Below, piece after piece: positions 6,178 through 6,327 of a stretch of 6,327 bases of DNA; positions within the stretch are counted from its first letter, which is position 1; each line of letters starts with the position of its first letter. Made by a program: the position numbers and the translations under genes. The DNA lies in contig JALWKG010000082.1 in NCBI GenBank assembly GCA_027081565.1, forward strand, positions 1 through 6,327, written 5' to 3'. The notes below the pieces were generated by a model. The model had not been told where the DNA came from. It ran no database searches and was given only the letters and a program-made list of their open reading frames with translations. This DNA is from Helicobacteraceae bacterium. Its GTDB lineage: Bacteria > Campylobacterota > Campylobacteria > Campylobacterales > Sulfurimonadaceae.

Positions 6178-6327
6178 CTAAAAACGTACCATTAGACCAG
6201 CATAAACACCAGAAAAAGTAGTGTCAAAACTGGCATCAACACCAATACTTCCAGCATCCAGTTTTACTTGTTGATAGCGGTATCCTAACTCTAAGCCAGG
6301 CTGAATAACTGGTATAAAGTCCATTGT
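6178..6327 (-). CDS. C-terminal part of a second TIGR04219-like outer-membrane protein (cut by window edge)
   Basis: The minus strand is open from the window edge for 49 codons to a TAG at 6180-6178. The peptide contains PGLELGYR, identical to residues 221-228 of the complete OMP gene next door, and ends GVYAGLMVRF, matching that protein's GLYGGLTLQF terminus. It is therefore the C-terminus of a paralogous outer-membrane beta-barrel with a terminal Phe for BAM recognition. The segment between the shared motif and the C-terminus is 7 residues shorter than in the neighbour, implying a shorter final surface loop. The start and signal peptide lie beyond the window. The pair most likely arose by tandem duplication. 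Function is unknown. Confidence 0.8.
   Translation of the reverse strand, partial: TMDFIPVIQPGLELGYRYQQVKLDAGSIGVDASFDTTFSGVYAGLMVRF

Overview
This 6.3 kb window looks like an ordinary chromosomal core segment of a Campylobacterota (epsilonproteobacterial) genome. Sulfurimonas- or Sulfurovum-type organisms are the best guess. Three things point there: the gene order recA-eno-small divisome protein-AMIN protein, which matches what I recall of Campylobacter jejuni (recA, eno, Cj1671c, cgpA); an MqnD-type enzyme of the futalosine menaquinone route; and TIGR04219-like outer-membrane barrels. I see no mobile element, CRISPR array, tRNA or rRNA.

Left half (65-3309, minus strand): a compact operon reading recA, then eno, then an FtsB/DivIC-like septum protein, then a secreted AMIN-domain protein. 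recA and eno share a 4-nt ATGA overlap, and the other gaps are 15 and 36 bp. Bases 1-64 lie downstream of the operon and hold no clear terminator or gene. The operon mixes DNA repair, glycolysis and cell-envelope or division functions, so the link is probably co-transcription rather than one pathway.

Middle (3310-3545): a 236-bp AT-rich divergent promoter region. It has two TATAAT boxes facing recA and a weaker TAAAAT box facing right. In each direction a 6-bp stem closed by a 4-nt loop sits just ahead of the Shine-Dalgarno sequence.

Right half, plus strand (3546-5238): mqnD (menaquinone synthesis, TTG start) followed by murB (peptidoglycan precursor synthesis). The murB start is problematic: the only conventional start codon is a GTG 29 nt inside mqnD.

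Right end, minus strand (5235-6327): two tandem paralogous outer-membrane beta-barrel proteins. The first is complete and ends convergently against murB with overlapping stop codons. The second is only a C-terminal piece running off the window. The upstream -10 box of the complete gene is placed so that its mRNA may be leaderless.

I do not find a convincing new biological system. The points most worth a second look are the murB start and mqnD/murB junction, the matching leader hairpins, the possible leaderless OMP transcript and the terminator-free convergent overlap.
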